A stretch of DNA of 64,000 nt from Caballeronia sp. BR00000012568055 (GCF_029439455.1 NZ_JAQFVG010000358.1:202076-266075), one strand, 5' to 3'. Positions 18,320 to 28,151 are shown, numbered from the stretch's first letter. The notes: generated by a model from the letters alone, not told the origin. Numbers and translations are program-made.

Positions 18320-19154
18320 ATGACGCTTCCCGCTATTACCGCTGCGCGTCGGTTCGACGTTTCCGCGCACGCGCCGTTTTTTATCGGCGATGAACGTGTC
18401 GGCTGGATCCGGCTGTCCGACGTGGACACGCTCAGGCGCTGGGCTTTCTTTTCGATCGCCGACAATGCCGTCCGATTGAATCTGGCAAGCGTCGAAGCCC
18501 GCACCGAAGCGCTGAAGCAAGTCATCGACACGCTTCACGCCGAAGGCAAAATCCCCGGATGGCGCAACGAAACCTACGCCATCCGCAATCATTTCGATGC
18601 GCCGCCGCTCGCGTTTATCGAACGCGCCGCGTCGCGCTTCTTCGGCACGATGACGTACGCGGTGCATCTGAACGGCATCGTAAAATATCGAGATAGCGCG
18701 CCGCAGTTGTGGATCGCGCGTCGCAGCGACACGAAGGCGACCGATCCCGGCATGCTGGACAACGTGGTCGCGGGCGGTATCGGCTGGGGTTATGCGTTGA
18801 TGCCGACGCTCGTAAAGGAATGCTGGGAAGAAGCAGGCATGCCCGCCGAACTCGCTTCCACCGCGACGCCGGGCCGCGCCTTCTACGTGCTGCAATCGCT
18901 GCCGGAAGGCACGCAGGCGGGAAATCTTCGTCTACGACATCGAGCTTCCGGAAGACTTCACGCCGCGCAATCAGGATGGCGAAGTCGGTGAGCACAGCCT
19001 CGCGCGCATCGATGACGTCGCGCGCTGGATCGAAGAAGGCAAGCTCACCGTCGATGCCAGCTTAGCCACGCTCGATTGCCTGCTGCGCCGCCAATGGATC
19101 GACGAAGACGCGTGCGAAGGCATGGCCGCGCTGTTCGAGCCGCCGCGAAGCTGA
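18320..19154 (+). pseudogene. Nudix hydrolase (DUF4743 type) interrupted by a +1 frameshift
   Basis: The first frame encodes a DUF4743-type N-terminal domain followed by a Nudix region (GGIGWGYALMPTLVKECWEEAG, the Nudix box REXXEE replaced by KECWEEAG as in thiamin-pyrophosphokinase-like Nudix proteins). At 18919-18921 a GGG run breaks the frame. The native frame would close the nonsense tail by 18991. Removing one G restores a continuous reading from ..EGTQA into EIFVYDIELPEDFTP.. and on to the TGA at 19152-19154, a 277-residue product of normal family length. Codon use is uniform on both sides, so the break is recent or a sequencing error. Confidence 0.88.
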
Positions 19155-19189
19155 TTCCGAATTACACACGTATCGAACGAGGAAAGGTC

Positions 19190-20059
19190 ATGTCGACCGA
19201 ACATAGTTTCTATCTGAAGTTGTCGTGCCCGGACCGGCCGGGGATCGTGCATGCGGTGTCCGGTTTCCTGTTCAATCTCGGCGCGAATATTCTCGACTCG
19301 GCCCAGTTCGGCGATAGCCACACGGGCGAGTTCTTTATGCGCGTGCATTTTCAGCAAGTCGGCGGCGATCCGGGCGTCGAAGCGCTGCGCGCGTCGTTCG
19401 GCGAGTTGGCGAGCGAGTTCGGCATGCGCTGGGAATTGCACGATGCAAGCGTGAAGCCGCGCGTGGTGATCATGGTGTCGAAGATCGGGCATTGCCTGAA
19501 CGATCTGCTGTTTCGCTATCGCACCGGCCAATTGCCAATCGAGATTCCGGCGATCGTGTCGAATCACAAGGATTTTTATCAGCTCGCGGCGAGTTACGAC
19601 ATTCCGTTTCATCATTTGCCGTTGATGAAAGCGACGCCCGAAGCGAAGGCCGCGCAAGAAGCACGCGTGCTCGAAATCGTCGATCAGCACGAGACCGATC
19701 TGGTCGTGCTCGCGCGTTACATGCAGATTTTGTCGGTGAATATGTGCGAGAAACTCGCGGGCCGCGCGATCAATATTCATCACTCGTTTTTGCCGAGCTT
19801 CAAGGGCGCAAAGCCGTACTACCAGGCGTTCGATCGCGGCGTGAAGCTCATCGGCGCGACCGCGCATTACGTGACGTCGGATCTGGATGAAGGTCCGATT
19901 ATCGAGCAGGAAGTGGCGCGCGTGGATCATGACATGGCGCCGGAGCAGCTTACGGCGATCGGACGCGATGTCGAATGTGTGACGCTGGCGCGCGCGGTGA
20001 AGTGGCATGTGGAACATCGAATCGTGCTGAATGGGCACAAGACGGTTGTGTTCCGTTAA
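19190..20059 (+). CDS. purU: formyltetrahydrofolate deformylase
   Basis: PurU hydrolyses 10-formyl-THF to formate and THF, balancing one-carbon pools. The 289-residue product begins with an ACT domain (about 5-80; LSCPDRPGIVHAVSGFL) and continues as a formyltransferase fold with the catalytic segment NIHHSFLPSFKGAKPY and the downstream acid ATAHYVTSDLDEGPII. The frame is open upstream to 19076, but ATG 19190 has a GAGGAAAGG ribosome-binding site. A strong terminator follows. Confidence 0.97.
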   Translation: MSTEHSFYLKLSCPDRPGIVHAVSGFLFNLGANILDSAQFGDSHTGEFFMRVHFQQVGGDPGVEALRASFGELASEFGMRWELHDASVKPRVVIMVSKIGHCLNDLLFRYRTGQLPIEIPAIVSNHKDFYQLAASYDIPFHHLPLMKATPEAKAAQEARVLEIVDQHETDLVVLARYMQILSVNMCEKLAGRAINIHHSFLPSFKGAKPYYQAFDRGVKLIGATAHYVTSDLDEGPIIEQEVARVDHDMAPEQLTAIGRDVECVTLARAVKWHVEHRIVLNGHKTVVFR

Positions 20060-20089
20060 ATCGCTTAGATCGTTTTTGCTTGCGACACG

Positions 20090-20126
20090 ACAAAGCCCGC
20101 CAGATCGAAGGCGGGCTTTGTTTTTA
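20090..20126 (+). terminator. intrinsic terminator after purU
   Basis: ACAAAGCCCGCC (20090-20101) and GGCGGGCTTTGT (20110-20121) form a perfect 12-bp stem with an 8-base loop, followed by TTTTAT. It overlaps the end of the convergent permease gene. Confidence 0.93.
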
Positions 20127-21215
20127 TACGAGCCGCAAATAAACCAATTCGCGCTTGATATACGCGTAGAAAATCGGCGCGGCGATGACGCCGGGAAGAC
20201 CGAATGCGGCTTCCATTGCGAGCATGGCAAGCAGCAATTCCCACGCGCGCGCCTCGATTTGTCCGCCGATAATTCGCGCGTTCAAAAAGTATTCGAGCTT
20301 GTGGATCAGGATCAGAAACGCCAGCGACGCCACCGCTGTTCCGAACGATACCGACAGCGATATCCCGACAATGATCGTATTGGAAATCAGGTTCCCGATC
20401 ACCGGCAACAAGCCGACGAGAAACGTAATCAGCACCAGCGTCTTCGAGAGCGGCAAACGTTCGTGAAAGATCGGTAACGCGATCAGCAGATACAGCGCGG
20501 TAAAAACCGCATTGATCGCCGAAATCTTGATCTGCGCAAACACGATGCGCCGGAACGCTTCCGAGAATCGCGTCACGCGCGCGACCAGCGCCGTCGATAA
20601 CGGCAAGCGATGATTCGAAGGCTTCGGCGCACTCACCGCGATAATCGCGCCGATAATCATGCCGATCAAGATATGCCCGAATCCGCGCGCCATTTCCTTG
20701 CCGCCTTGCTGAAGCATCTCGGCGTGTTGGTGCATAAGTTCGGCGGCTTTGTCCTTCATCTGACCGGCATCGACCGGAAGGTAATTGGCGATCCAGTCCG
20801 GCACGCGCAGCCGCGCGCTCGACGTGATGTTCATCAGTTGATCGAGCAGATTTTGCAGGCTCGGAAAGTCGTGCTCGAAATGCTCGATGGTGGCAATGGT
20901 CGCGCCCGTCAGCCCGCCAACGATGATCGCCGAAATCAGCCCGACCGAAATCAACCGCGCGCCGCGACTGACCACATGCCGTTCGATCACAGGCGCAATC
21001 ATATGGACGAGCTGGTACACCAGCATGCCGGCGAGCAAACCGCCGAGCAGCTTCAGTTCGAGCGTGAACCACATTGCCGCGAACGCCAGCAGATAGCTGC
21101 CAATTTCCACCGCCGACAGCTTCGGCATGCTCATGTCGCTCGTCAGCCTGACGGGGCGTGCGGGCAGATCCCGTACGCGCCGCTCCTCCGTGGCCGCTTC
21201 GTTGCGCTTCGCCAT
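20124..21215 (-). CDS. AI-2E family transporter (PerM-like permease)
   Basis: A 363-residue inner-membrane protein with 7-8 hydrophobic segments, a central cytoplasmic/periplasmic loop (about 100-190, rich in amphipathic helix) and the C-terminal motif GVIAAPIFYAYIKREL. Members of this family export diverse substrates; AI-2 export is only one reported case, and several act as Na+/H+ antiporters. A ribosome-binding site AGAAGGA precedes the start. It is 97 bases downstream of uvrA on the same strand. Confidence 0.88.
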   Translation of the reverse strand: MAKRNEAATEERRVRDLPARPVRLTSDMSMPKLSAVEIGSYLLAFAAMWFTLELKLLGGLLAGMLVYQLVHMIAPVIERHVVSRGARLISVGLISAIIVGGLTGATIATIEHFEHDFPSLQNLLDQLMNITSSARLRVPDWIANYLPVDAGQMKDKAAELMHQHAEMLQQGGKEMARGFGHILIGMIIGAIIAVSAPKPSNHRLPLSTALVARVTRFSEAFRRIVFAQIKISAINAVFTALYLLIALPIFHERLPLSKTLVLITFLVGLLPVIGNLISNTIIVGISLSVSFGTAVASLAFLILIHKLEYFLNARIIGGQIEARAWELLLAMLAMEAAFGLPGVIAAPIFYAYIKRELVYLRLV

Positions 21216-21312
21216 GACTGCGTTCCTTCTCCCTTGCGTGCTGCGGTTGTTCGTGACGGCTCGCCCTGGTCGCTATCTCGCACGCGCGCTTCATCCGACG
21301 CGCGCGCAAGAA

Positions 21313-24186
21313 TCACGCCGCGGATTTCGGCCGTTGCAGCAAGGGTGCCAGATATCGGCCGGTAAAGCTCGCTTTCGCTTTCGCAACCTGCTCCGGCGTC
21401 CCCTGAGCGATGATCTGCCCGCCGCCGGCGCCGCCTTCCGGACCGAGATCGATGACCCAGTCAGCGGTTTTGATTACGTCGAGATTATGCTCGATGATGA
21501 CCACCGTGTTGCCCTGATCGCGCAGCCGATGGATCACTTCCAGCAACAGCGCGATATCGTGGAAATGCAGGCCGGTGGTCGGTTCGTCGAGTATGTAGAG
21601 CGTCCGACCGGTATCGCGCTTGCTCAGTTCCAGCGAGAGCTTGACGCGCTGCGCCTCGCCGCCCGACAGCGTGGTCGCCGACTGGCCGAGCCGGATATAG
21701 CCGAGACCGACATCGAGCAGGGTCTTCAGCTTGCGTGCAACGACCGGCACCGGCTTGAAGAACTCGTGCGCGGCTTCGACAGTCAGGTCGAGCACTTCGT
21801 GGATGTTCTTGCCCTTGTACTGGACTTCGAGCGTCTCGCGGTTGTAGCGCTTGCCGTGGCAGACATCGCAGGGCACGTAGACATCGGGCAGAAAGTGCAT
21901 TTCCACTTTGATGACGCCGTCGCCCTGACACGCTTCGCAGCGGCCGCCTTTCACATTGAACGAGAAGCGGCCGGGATCGTAGCCGCGTTCCTTCGCGGCC
22001 GGCACACTGGCGAACAGTTCGCGGATGGGCGTGAACAGTCCGGTGTAAGTGGCAGGATTCGAGCGTGGCGTGCGTCCGATCGGTGACTGATCGACGGCGA
22101 TCACTTTGTCGAAGTGTTCGAGACCTTCGATCGATTCGTACGGTGCAGGCTCCGTCGCCGAGCCATACAAATGCTGCGCGACCGCGTGCTGCAAGGTGTC
22201 GTTGATAAGCGTGGACTTGCCGGAACCCGACACGCCCGTGACACACGTCAGCAGCCCGACCGGCAAATCCAGCGTCACGCGCTTCAGATTGTTACCGTGC
22301 GCCTCCATGATCCGCAGCCGCCGCTCATCCGGTGCGTTGCGTTTCTCCGGATAACCGATCGTCCGCTTGCCCGACAAATATTGACCGGTGATCGAATTCT
22401 TGTCCTTCTGCACTTGCGCCGGCGTTCCTTGCGCGACGATCACGCCGCCGTGCACGCCCGCGCCCGGTCCCATATCGACGACATAATCCGCCATGCGGAT
22501 CATGTCTTCGTCATGTTCGACCACGATCACCGAATTGCCGATATCGCGCAGATGCTTGAGCGTAGCGATCAGCCGGTCGTTATCGCGCTGATGCAAGCCG
22601 ATGGATGGCTCGTCGAGCACGTACATCACGCCGGTCAGACCCGAACCGATCTGCGACGCCAGCCGAATCCGTTGCGCCTCGCCGCCCGAAAGCGTCTCCG
22701 CGCTGCGCTCCAGCGACAGATAATCCAGCCCGACGTTATTCAGAAACGACAGCCGCGCGACGATTTCCTTGATGACCTTGTCCGCGATCTCGCCCTTCGC
22801 GCCGTCGAGGCGCAGGGTCTGGAAGTAACCGAGTGCATCGCGGAGCGGCCAGCCGCTGATTTCGTAGATACCGCGCGCTTCATCGCCAGAACCGACTTTG
22901 ACGAAGCGCGCCTCGCGCCGCAGACGCGTGCCTTCACACGCCGGGCACGCCTGATTGTTCTGATACTTCGCGAGTTCTTCGCGCACCGCAGCCGAATCCG
23001 TTTCGCGATAGCGCCGCTCGAGATTCGGGATGATTCCTTCGAACGCATGCTCGCGCACCGACGCGCGCCCGCGCTCGTTGATGTACGAGAACGGAATCAC
23101 CTGCTTGCCGGAACCGTACAGCAGTGTTTTGCGCACCTTTTCGGGGAGATCTTCGAAGGGCGCGTCGATATCGAATTCATAGAATGCCGCGAGACTTTGC
23201 AGCATCTGGAAATAGAACTGATTGCGCCGATCCCAGCCCTTCACCGCGCCCGCCGCCAGCGAAAGCGACGGATGCGCGACCACGCGTTTTGGATCAAAAA
23301 AAGTGATCTGGCCGAGGCCGTCGCACTCGGGGCACGCGCCCATCGGATTATTGAACGAGAACAGACGCGGTTCGAGTTCCGGCAGCGAGTACGAGCAAAT
23401 CGGGCACGCGAACTTGGAGCTGAACAGCTTCTCGTTCTCCGTGTCCATTTCGAAGGCGATGGCGCGGCCATCGGCCAGACGCAGCGCCGTTTCAAACGAT
23501 TCCGCCAGCCGCTGCTTCATATCCGGCCGCACCTTCAGCCGGTCGATCACCACGTCGATAGTGTGCTTGTCGTTCTTCTTGAGCTTCGGCAGCGAATCGA
23601 CTTCGTAAATCTTGGCGACGCCTTCGTTCGCCGTGCCGCCGCCCGAGCGAATGCGAAAGCGGATGAAACCCTGCGCCTGCATCTCCTCGAACAATTCGAC
23701 ATGCTCGCCCTTGCGATCCACAACGACCGGCGCGAGGATCATCAGCTTGGTTTCTTCGGGCAGCGCGAGCGCGGCATCGACCATTTGCGAGACGCTTTGC
23801 GCTTCGAGCGGAATCAGATGATCGGGACAGTACGGCGTGCCGACGCGCGCGTACAGCAGCCGCAGATAGTCGTGAATTTCCGTGACCGTGCCGACCGTCG
23901 AGCGAGGATTGTGCGATGTCGCCTTTTGTTCGATCGAGATGGCTGGCGACAACCCTTCGATCAGATCGACGTCGGGCTTCTCCATCAACTGCAAGAATTG
24001 CCGGGCGTACGCGGACAGGCTCTCCACGTAGCGGCGCTGGCCTTCGGCGTAGAGCGTATCGAACGCGAGCGACGACTTGCCCGACCCGGACAACCCCGTG
24101 ATCACGATCAGCTTGTGACGCGGCAAGTCGAGACTGACGTTCTTCAGATTGTGGGTGCGCGCCCCACGAATACGAATTTCTTCCAC
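21313..24186 (-). CDS. uvrA: excinuclease ABC subunit A
   Basis: UvrA recognises bulky DNA lesions and loads UvrB in nucleotide excision repair. The 957-residue protein has two ABC ATPase modules: Walker A GLSGSGKSS near residue 31 and GVSGSGKST near 655, with two signature motifs (LSGGEAQRIRLASQ and LSGGEAQRVKLSLE) and Zn modules with CPIC/CPEC and CEAC/CDVC cysteine pairs. I do not see a canonical CTGT-N8-ACAG LexA box upstream. Confidence 0.99.
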   Translation of the reverse strand: MEEIRIRGARTHNLKNVSLDLPRHKLIVITGLSGSGKSSLAFDTLYAEGQRRYVESLSAYARQFLQLMEKPDVDLIEGLSPAISIEQKATSHNPRSTVGTVTEIHDYLRLLYARVGTPYCPDHLIPLEAQSVSQMVDAALALPEETKLMILAPVVVDRKGEHVELFEEMQAQGFIRFRIRSGGGTANEGVAKIYEVDSLPKLKKNDKHTIDVVIDRLKVRPDMKQRLAESFETALRLADGRAIAFEMDTENEKLFSSKFACPICSYSLPELEPRLFSFNNPMGACPECDGLGQITFFDPKRVVAHPSLSLAAGAVKGWDRRNQFYFQMLQSLAAFYEFDIDAPFEDLPEKVRKTLLYGSGKQVIPFSYINERGRASVREHAFEGIIPNLERRYRETDSAAVREELAKYQNNQACPACEGTRLRREARFVKVGSGDEARGIYEISGWPLRDALGYFQTLRLDGAKGEIADKVIKEIVARLSFLNNVGLDYLSLERSAETLSGGEAQRIRLASQIGSGLTGVMYVLDEPSIGLHQRDNDRLIATLKHLRDIGNSVIVVEHDEDMIRMADYVVDMGPGAGVHGGVIVAQGTPAQVQKDKNSITGQYLSGKRTIGYPEKRNAPDERRLRIMEAHGNNLKRVTLDLPVGLLTCVTGVSGSGKSTLINDTLQHAVAQHLYGSATEPAPYESIEGLEHFDKVIAVDQSPIGRTPRSNPATYTGLFTPIRELFASVPAAKERGYDPGRFSFNVKGGRCEACQGDGVIKVEMHFLPDVYVPCDVCHGKRYNRETLEVQYKGKNIHEVLDLTVEAAHEFFKPVPVVARKLKTLLDVGLGYIRLGQSATTLSGGEAQRVKLSLELSKRDTGRTLYILDEPTTGLHFHDIALLLEVIHRLRDQGNTVVIIEHNLDVIKTADWVIDLGPEGGAGGGQIIAQGTPEQVAKAKASFTGRYLAPLLQRPKSAA

Positions 24187-24446
24187 GTGTTTTTACCGGT
24201 TCCGTGCGGAAAGGGAGGGGGCCAAACCTGCTACTATAACGACTTTTGAAGGGCGCGGCGCCCGCGCCACAAGGCGTTCGGCGCGAATAGAAGGAGTCGT
24301 GCGGAGATTTTGCAACCGTCCGCGCGAAGCACTCGGCGCCCCGGCAGTACGCTTCATATAGTGCCGTTTCGACCGACAACAAGGCGGCCGTATCGGGCTT
24401 CACCCGAGACCGGACCCGGCGCAATCCACATCCATTTCCGTTTCTG

Positions 24447-25649
24447 ATGTCCAATCCGTCTGCCACGTCCACACGTCTGAGCGCGCCGGAACTGCGCGCG
24501 ACCGTGTCGCTTGCTGCCATCTTCGCGCTGCGCATGCTCGGTCTGTTCATGATCATGCCGGTGTTTTCCATCTACGCGAAAACCATCCCTGGCGGCGATA
24601 ACGTGCTGCTGGTCGGCATTGCGCTCGGCGCGTACGGCGTCACGCAGTCCATGCTCTATATCTTCTATGGCTGGATATCCGACAAATTCGGGCGCAAGCC
24701 GGTGATCGCGTTCGGGCTGCTGGTGTTCGCGCTCGGCAGCTTCGTTGCGGCGATCGGGCATTCGATGACGTGGATCATCGCGGGACGCGTGATTCAGGGC
24801 ATGGGCGCGGTGTCGTCGGCGGTGATCGCGTTTATCGCGGATCTCACGCGCGAAGAAAACCGCACCAAGGCGATGGCGATGGTCGGCGGCAGCATCGGCG
24901 TCTCGTTCGCGGTGGCGATCGTCGGTGCGCCGATCCTGTTCCACTGGGTCGGCATGAGCGGCCTGTTCACGGTGATTGGCGTGTTATCTATCGTCGCGGT
25001 CGGTGTGGTGTTGTGGATCGTCCCCGATCCGCCGATGCACCCCGTCCACGTGAAAGCGCCATTCGCCGAAGTGCTGCACAACGTCGAACTGCTTCGTCTG
25101 AACTTCGGCGTGCTGGTGCTGCATGCAACCCAAACCGCGTTGTTCCTTGTCGTGCCGCGCATTCTGGAAGCCGGCGGCCTGCCGGTGGCATCGCACTGGA
25201 AGATTTATTTGCCCGTCATGGGCCTCGCTTTCGTGATGATGGTGCCCGCAATCATCGCTGCCGAGAAGCGCGGCAAGATGAAAGTGGTGATGCTGAGTGC
25301 CATTTTGCTTATCCTGATCGGCCAATTGTTATTAGGCGCGGCTCCGCATACGCTATGGTCCGTGGCCGCAATTCTGTTCGTGTACTTTCTGGGATTCAAC
25401 GTGCTGGAGGCATCGCAGCCGTCGCTGGTGTCGAAACTCGCGCCGGGAACCAGAAAAGGCGCGGCAGCGGGCGTATACAACACTACGCAGTCCATCGGTC
25501 TTGCGCTGGGCGGCGTGGTTGGCGGCTGGCTGCTGAAGCTTGACGGGCCAAGCGCGGTGTTTTTCGCGTGCTCTGCTTTGGTGCTCGCCTGGCTGATCGT
25601 CGCGGCATGGATGAAGCCGCCGCCGCGCAAAGCAGAACGCGCGGCCTGA
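24447..25649 (+). CDS. MFS transporter (YajR-like drug:H+ antiporter group)
   Basis: A 400-residue carrier with 12 predicted transmembrane helices and the MFS motif A GWISDKFGRKPVI between TM2 and TM3. It resembles the YajR branch of drug exporters but lacks the extra C-terminal ferredoxin-like domain of E. coli YajR. Substrate unknown. Insertion of this gene between divergent uvrA and ssb is typical of Burkholderiaceae; ssb starts 90 bases downstream. Confidence 0.9.
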   Translation: MSNPSATSTRLSAPELRATVSLAAIFALRMLGLFMIMPVFSIYAKTIPGGDNVLLVGIALGAYGVTQSMLYIFYGWISDKFGRKPVIAFGLLVFALGSFVAAIGHSMTWIIAGRVIQGMGAVSSAVIAFIADLTREENRTKAMAMVGGSIGVSFAVAIVGAPILFHWVGMSGLFTVIGVLSIVAVGVVLWIVPDPPMHPVHVKAPFAEVLHNVELLRLNFGVLVLHATQTALFLVVPRILEAGGLPVASHWKIYLPVMGLAFVMMVPAIIAAEKRGKMKVVMLSAILLILIGQLLLGAAPHTLWSVAAILFVYFLGFNVLEASQPSLVSKLAPGTRKGAAAGVYNTTQSIGLALGGVVGGWLLKLDGPSAVFFACSALVLAWLIVAAWMKPPPRKAERAA

Positions 25650-25739
25650 GTTTAGTTTTCGTATTAGTTTGTGCTGAGTCGGCGCGGCGCTCGATGTCGC
25701 TGCATTGCTGACTGAAGCAAAGTATCTACCGGAGAAATC

Positions 25740-26270
25740 ATGGCATCTGTCAACAAGGTCATTCTCGTGGGCAATCTGGGCGCGGACCCGGAAACCCGCT
25801 ACCTCCCGAGCGGCGACGCCGTGGCAAACATTCGCCTGGCGACCACCGATCGCTATAAGGAGAAAGGTTCCGGCGAAATGAAGGAACTCACCGAATGGCA
25901 TCGCGTGGCGTTCTTCGGACGTCTGGCCGAGATCGTCAACGAGTATTTGAAGAAGGGCTCGTCGGTGTATATCGAAGGGCGTATTCGCACGCGCAAGTGG
26001 ACTGATCAGCAGGGCCAGGAACGTTACTCGACCGAAATCGTCGCGGATCAAATGCAGATGCTCGGCGGCCGTGGCGGCGCGGGCATGGGCGGCGGCGATG
26101 ACGGCGGCTACAGCCGCAGCGCGCCGGCTGAACGCTCGGGTGGCGGCGGACGTCCCGCATCGGGCGGACGTGCTGCGGGCGGTGGCGCATCGTCGGGCGG
26201 TGGTTCGAGCCGTCCGAGCACGCCCGCAGGCGGCGGCTTCGACGATATGGACGACGATATTCCGTTCTAA
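25740..26270 (+). CDS. ssb: single-stranded DNA-binding protein
   Basis: SSB coats single-stranded DNA during replication, repair and recombination. The 176-residue protein has the OB fold at 1-110 (MASVNKVILVGNLGADPETR), a Gly/Ser-rich disordered linker (about 112-165) and the acidic protein-interaction tip ending DDDIPF. Ribosome-binding site GGAG lies 6-7 bases upstream. A terminator follows. Confidence 0.98.
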   Translation: MASVNKVILVGNLGADPETRYLPSGDAVANIRLATTDRYKEKGSGEMKELTEWHRVAFFGRLAEIVNEYLKKGSSVYIEGRIRTRKWTDQQGQERYSTEIVADQMQMLGGRGGAGMGGGDDGGYSRSAPAERSGGGGRPASGGRAAGGGASSGGGSSRPSTPAGGGFDDMDDDIPF

Positions 26271-26700
26271 GCGCTCACGCGTATTTCGATGAAAAAAAGG
26301 GCTTCTGGCTTTCGCCAGAGGCCCTTTTTGTATTTTCGTCGCCACAATTCCTTCGCACCGAAATTAGCTGCTTTTAGGCATCAAGTTCGCACTTAACGCG
26401 CTCCTGAATGCACGTTCTCCGCGGAATTGGACGATGTCGCGAATGTATCGGATTGATCCTATGGCGTACAAAATGTTGGCGTCTTATTTTTCGGATAAGG
26501 CCTCGAACGGGTTTTTAGTGCCTCGTTAGTTGTCTGTTGTCATGCAAATCGCATTTAACCGCTTGATTTATCTTCGGAGCGCTGCGTTATAAGGCCGAAG
26601 CTTTTAATAGCCATGGAAACTGATTTGCCGACAATATATTTGAGGGCACCTCACGCGTTCGAGCGGAAACAATCACAATAGAAATGCATTTGGGGGCCAT
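26271..26700. other. AT-richer intergenic leader before the regulator cluster
   Basis: Apart from the ssb terminator at its left end, this 430-base stretch has no gene I recognise. It is visibly richer in A+T than the surroundings (for example 26600-26690) and probably carries the promoter and control sites for the first response regulator. No -10/-35 pair stands out enough to call. A 6-codon frame at 26684-26704 ends across the regulator's TTG start. Confidence 0.6.
26292..26329 (+). terminator. intrinsic terminator after ssb
   Basis: GGGCTTCTGGC (26299-26309) pairs with GCCAGAGGCCC (26314-26324), one G-T wobble, followed by five T; a preceding A-run makes it usable from both sides. Confidence 0.93.
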
Positions 26701-27348
26701 TTGAAGCTTCGTGTTGTGTTAGCGGACGATCATCCTTTCGTTCTCCTAGGTATGAAAGCGCTTTTCGGTGCGGAGGAGGGCATGGAGGTCGTAGGTGAAG
26801 CGATGAACGTGTCTCACTTGTTGTCGGAACTCGAAAGCAAATCCTGCGATGTGCTCGTCACGGATTTCGCCATGCCCGAGGCGGGGCTGGACGCCCATGA
26901 CGGACTTCGCCTGATCCGCAAGGTGCGGCAGGACTGGCCGCTCGTCAACATCGTCGTACTGACGAGCGTGAGCAACATCGCTATTTTGCGGTCAATTCTG
27001 AATGCAGGCGCGATCGGTCTTGTCGATAAGGCCGAGCCTATCGAACTGGTGATGGCGGCGGTTCGCCATGCGCAAGTAGGCCGGCGCTACGTGAGCGCGA
27101 GCTTTGTAACCGCGCTCGCCGAGGCCAGGGGCGAAATAGCGTTCTCGCCTGAAGAGCCTCGCTTATCGCCGCGAGAAATTGAGGTTGTGCGTTTGTTTGC
27201 CAAAGGGCGCTCGATTACTGAAATTGCAAAAGAGCTAAATCGTGATGTTCGTACCATCAGCCGCCAAAAGCGTGATGCGATGAACAAGCTTGGCGTACGA
27301 AACGATCCCGGTTTGTTCGCATTTGTACGAGCGCAAGGATTAGGCTGA
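26701..27348 (+). CDS. RcsB/NarL-type response regulator (first of three)
   Basis: A 215-residue two-component regulator. The receiver domain (1-125) has the acidic pocket Asp9-Asp10, phospho-acceptor Asp55 in VLVTDFAMPE, Thr in VVLTSV and Lys in VDKAEP. The C-terminal LuxR-type HTH (about 150-210) reads SPREIEVVRLFAKGRSITEI and RTISRQKRDAMNKLGV, closely resembling the RcsB recognition region. The start is TTG, with a GGGGG tract 4 bases upstream; no in-frame ATG lies near. It is first of three tandem paralogues upstream of a hybrid kinase, its likely phosphodonor. Confidence 0.9.
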   Translation: MKLRVVLADDHPFVLLGMKALFGAEEGMEVVGEAMNVSHLLSELESKSCDVLVTDFAMPEAGLDAHDGLRLIRKVRQDWPLVNIVVLTSVSNIAILRSILNAGAIGLVDKAEPIELVMAAVRHAQVGRRYVSASFVTALAEARGEIAFSPEEPRLSPREIEVVRLFAKGRSITEIAKELNRDVRTISRQKRDAMNKLGVRNDPGLFAFVRAQGLG

Positions 27349-27470
27349 TTTCGCGCTCTCGGTCATTTTGTTTCAGATGCGTCTTATGTCCTTTAATTGT
27401 TCGCTATCAGATGCTTATATGCATGTTTTAGCACATATTAATCCGCGCCACACGTTAAGGTCAGAGTTTA

Positions 27471-28151
27471 ATGGATATGGGAAACGAGAACCTCGCGTTC
27501 TCGCATTTAAAAAGAGTAAGACTGGCTATTGCGGACGATCATCCGCTCGTTATTCTTGCAATCGAAAAACTAGCCGGGAATTTTCCGAATGTCGAGGTCA
27601 TCAGCCGCTCGCCAAATTCAACGCTTCTGGAAGAAGCGCTCGCGAGTGGCGACTGCGATGTCGCCATTCTCGACTTCCACATGCCAGGCGGGCAGTTCGG
27701 TGACGGCGTCGATCTGATTCAGCACATCAGCCATCAACATCCGGAAGTCCGCATCATCGTTTTGTCGCGCAACGACAATGCGGCGCTCGTCAAGCAAGCG
27801 CTCGACGCGGGCGCTCAGGCGTTTCTCAGCAAGGAAGATCGGCTTGATCTGATTTACGTGGCAATCGTATCGGTGCTCGCGAACGAAACGTATCTTGGAC
27901 CGGCCATTCGCCGATCGTTAGCCGTCGCGAATGAGGAAGGACATGCGCGGTTCATTCGGCAACGGCTTACCACGCGTGAACTCGAAGTTATCGAACGTTA
28001 TGCGCGCGGGTCCAATGTGACGGAAATCGCCAAAGATCTGGGCCGCAGCGTGAAAACAATCAGTGCACAGAAGTGCGCCGCCATGCGAAAGCTGGATTTA
28101 TCGACGGATGCAGACCTTTATCGCTTCGTCGCCAACAAGGACGTGATTTAG
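27471..28151 (+). CDS. RcsB/NarL-type response regulator (second of three)
   Basis: A 226-residue paralogue of the preceding regulator. The receiver starts at residue 16 (VRLAIADDHPLVIL), with phospho-acceptor Asp68 in VAILDFHMPGG, Ser in IIVLSRN and Lys in FLSKED, so it looks phosphorylatable. The HTH contains TRELEVIERYARGSNVTEI and KTISAQKCAAMRKL. A start at Met3 (27477) is also possible. The 122-base AT-rich gap upstream, with TATATGCATG and TTAATC elements, could hold its own promoter. Confidence 0.9.
   Translation: MDMGNENLAFSHLKRVRLAIADDHPLVILAIEKLAGNFPNVEVISRSPNSTLLEEALASGDCDVAILDFHMPGGQFGDGVDLIQHISHQHPEVRIIVLSRNDNAALVKQALDAGAQAFLSKEDRLDLIYVAIVSVLANETYLGPAIRRSLAVANEEGHARFIRQRLTTRELEVIERYARGSNVTEIAKDLGRSVKTISAQKCAAMRKLDLSTDADLYRFVANKDVI

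Noticed and set aside
16838..18895. A 685-codon minus-strand frame spanning apt, lysE and the Nudix gene
   Set aside because: It crosses three clearly coding plus-strand genes; composition is typical of a GC-rich antisense frame.
22114..24249. A 711-codon plus-strand frame opposite uvrA
   Set aside because: Shadow frame of uvrA with Arg/His-rich composition and no domains.
24187..24446. A LexA box upstream of uvrA
   Set aside because: I looked for CTGT-N8-ACAG and found no match; CTGCTACTATAACGAC near 24227 is too divergent and looks more like a -10 element.
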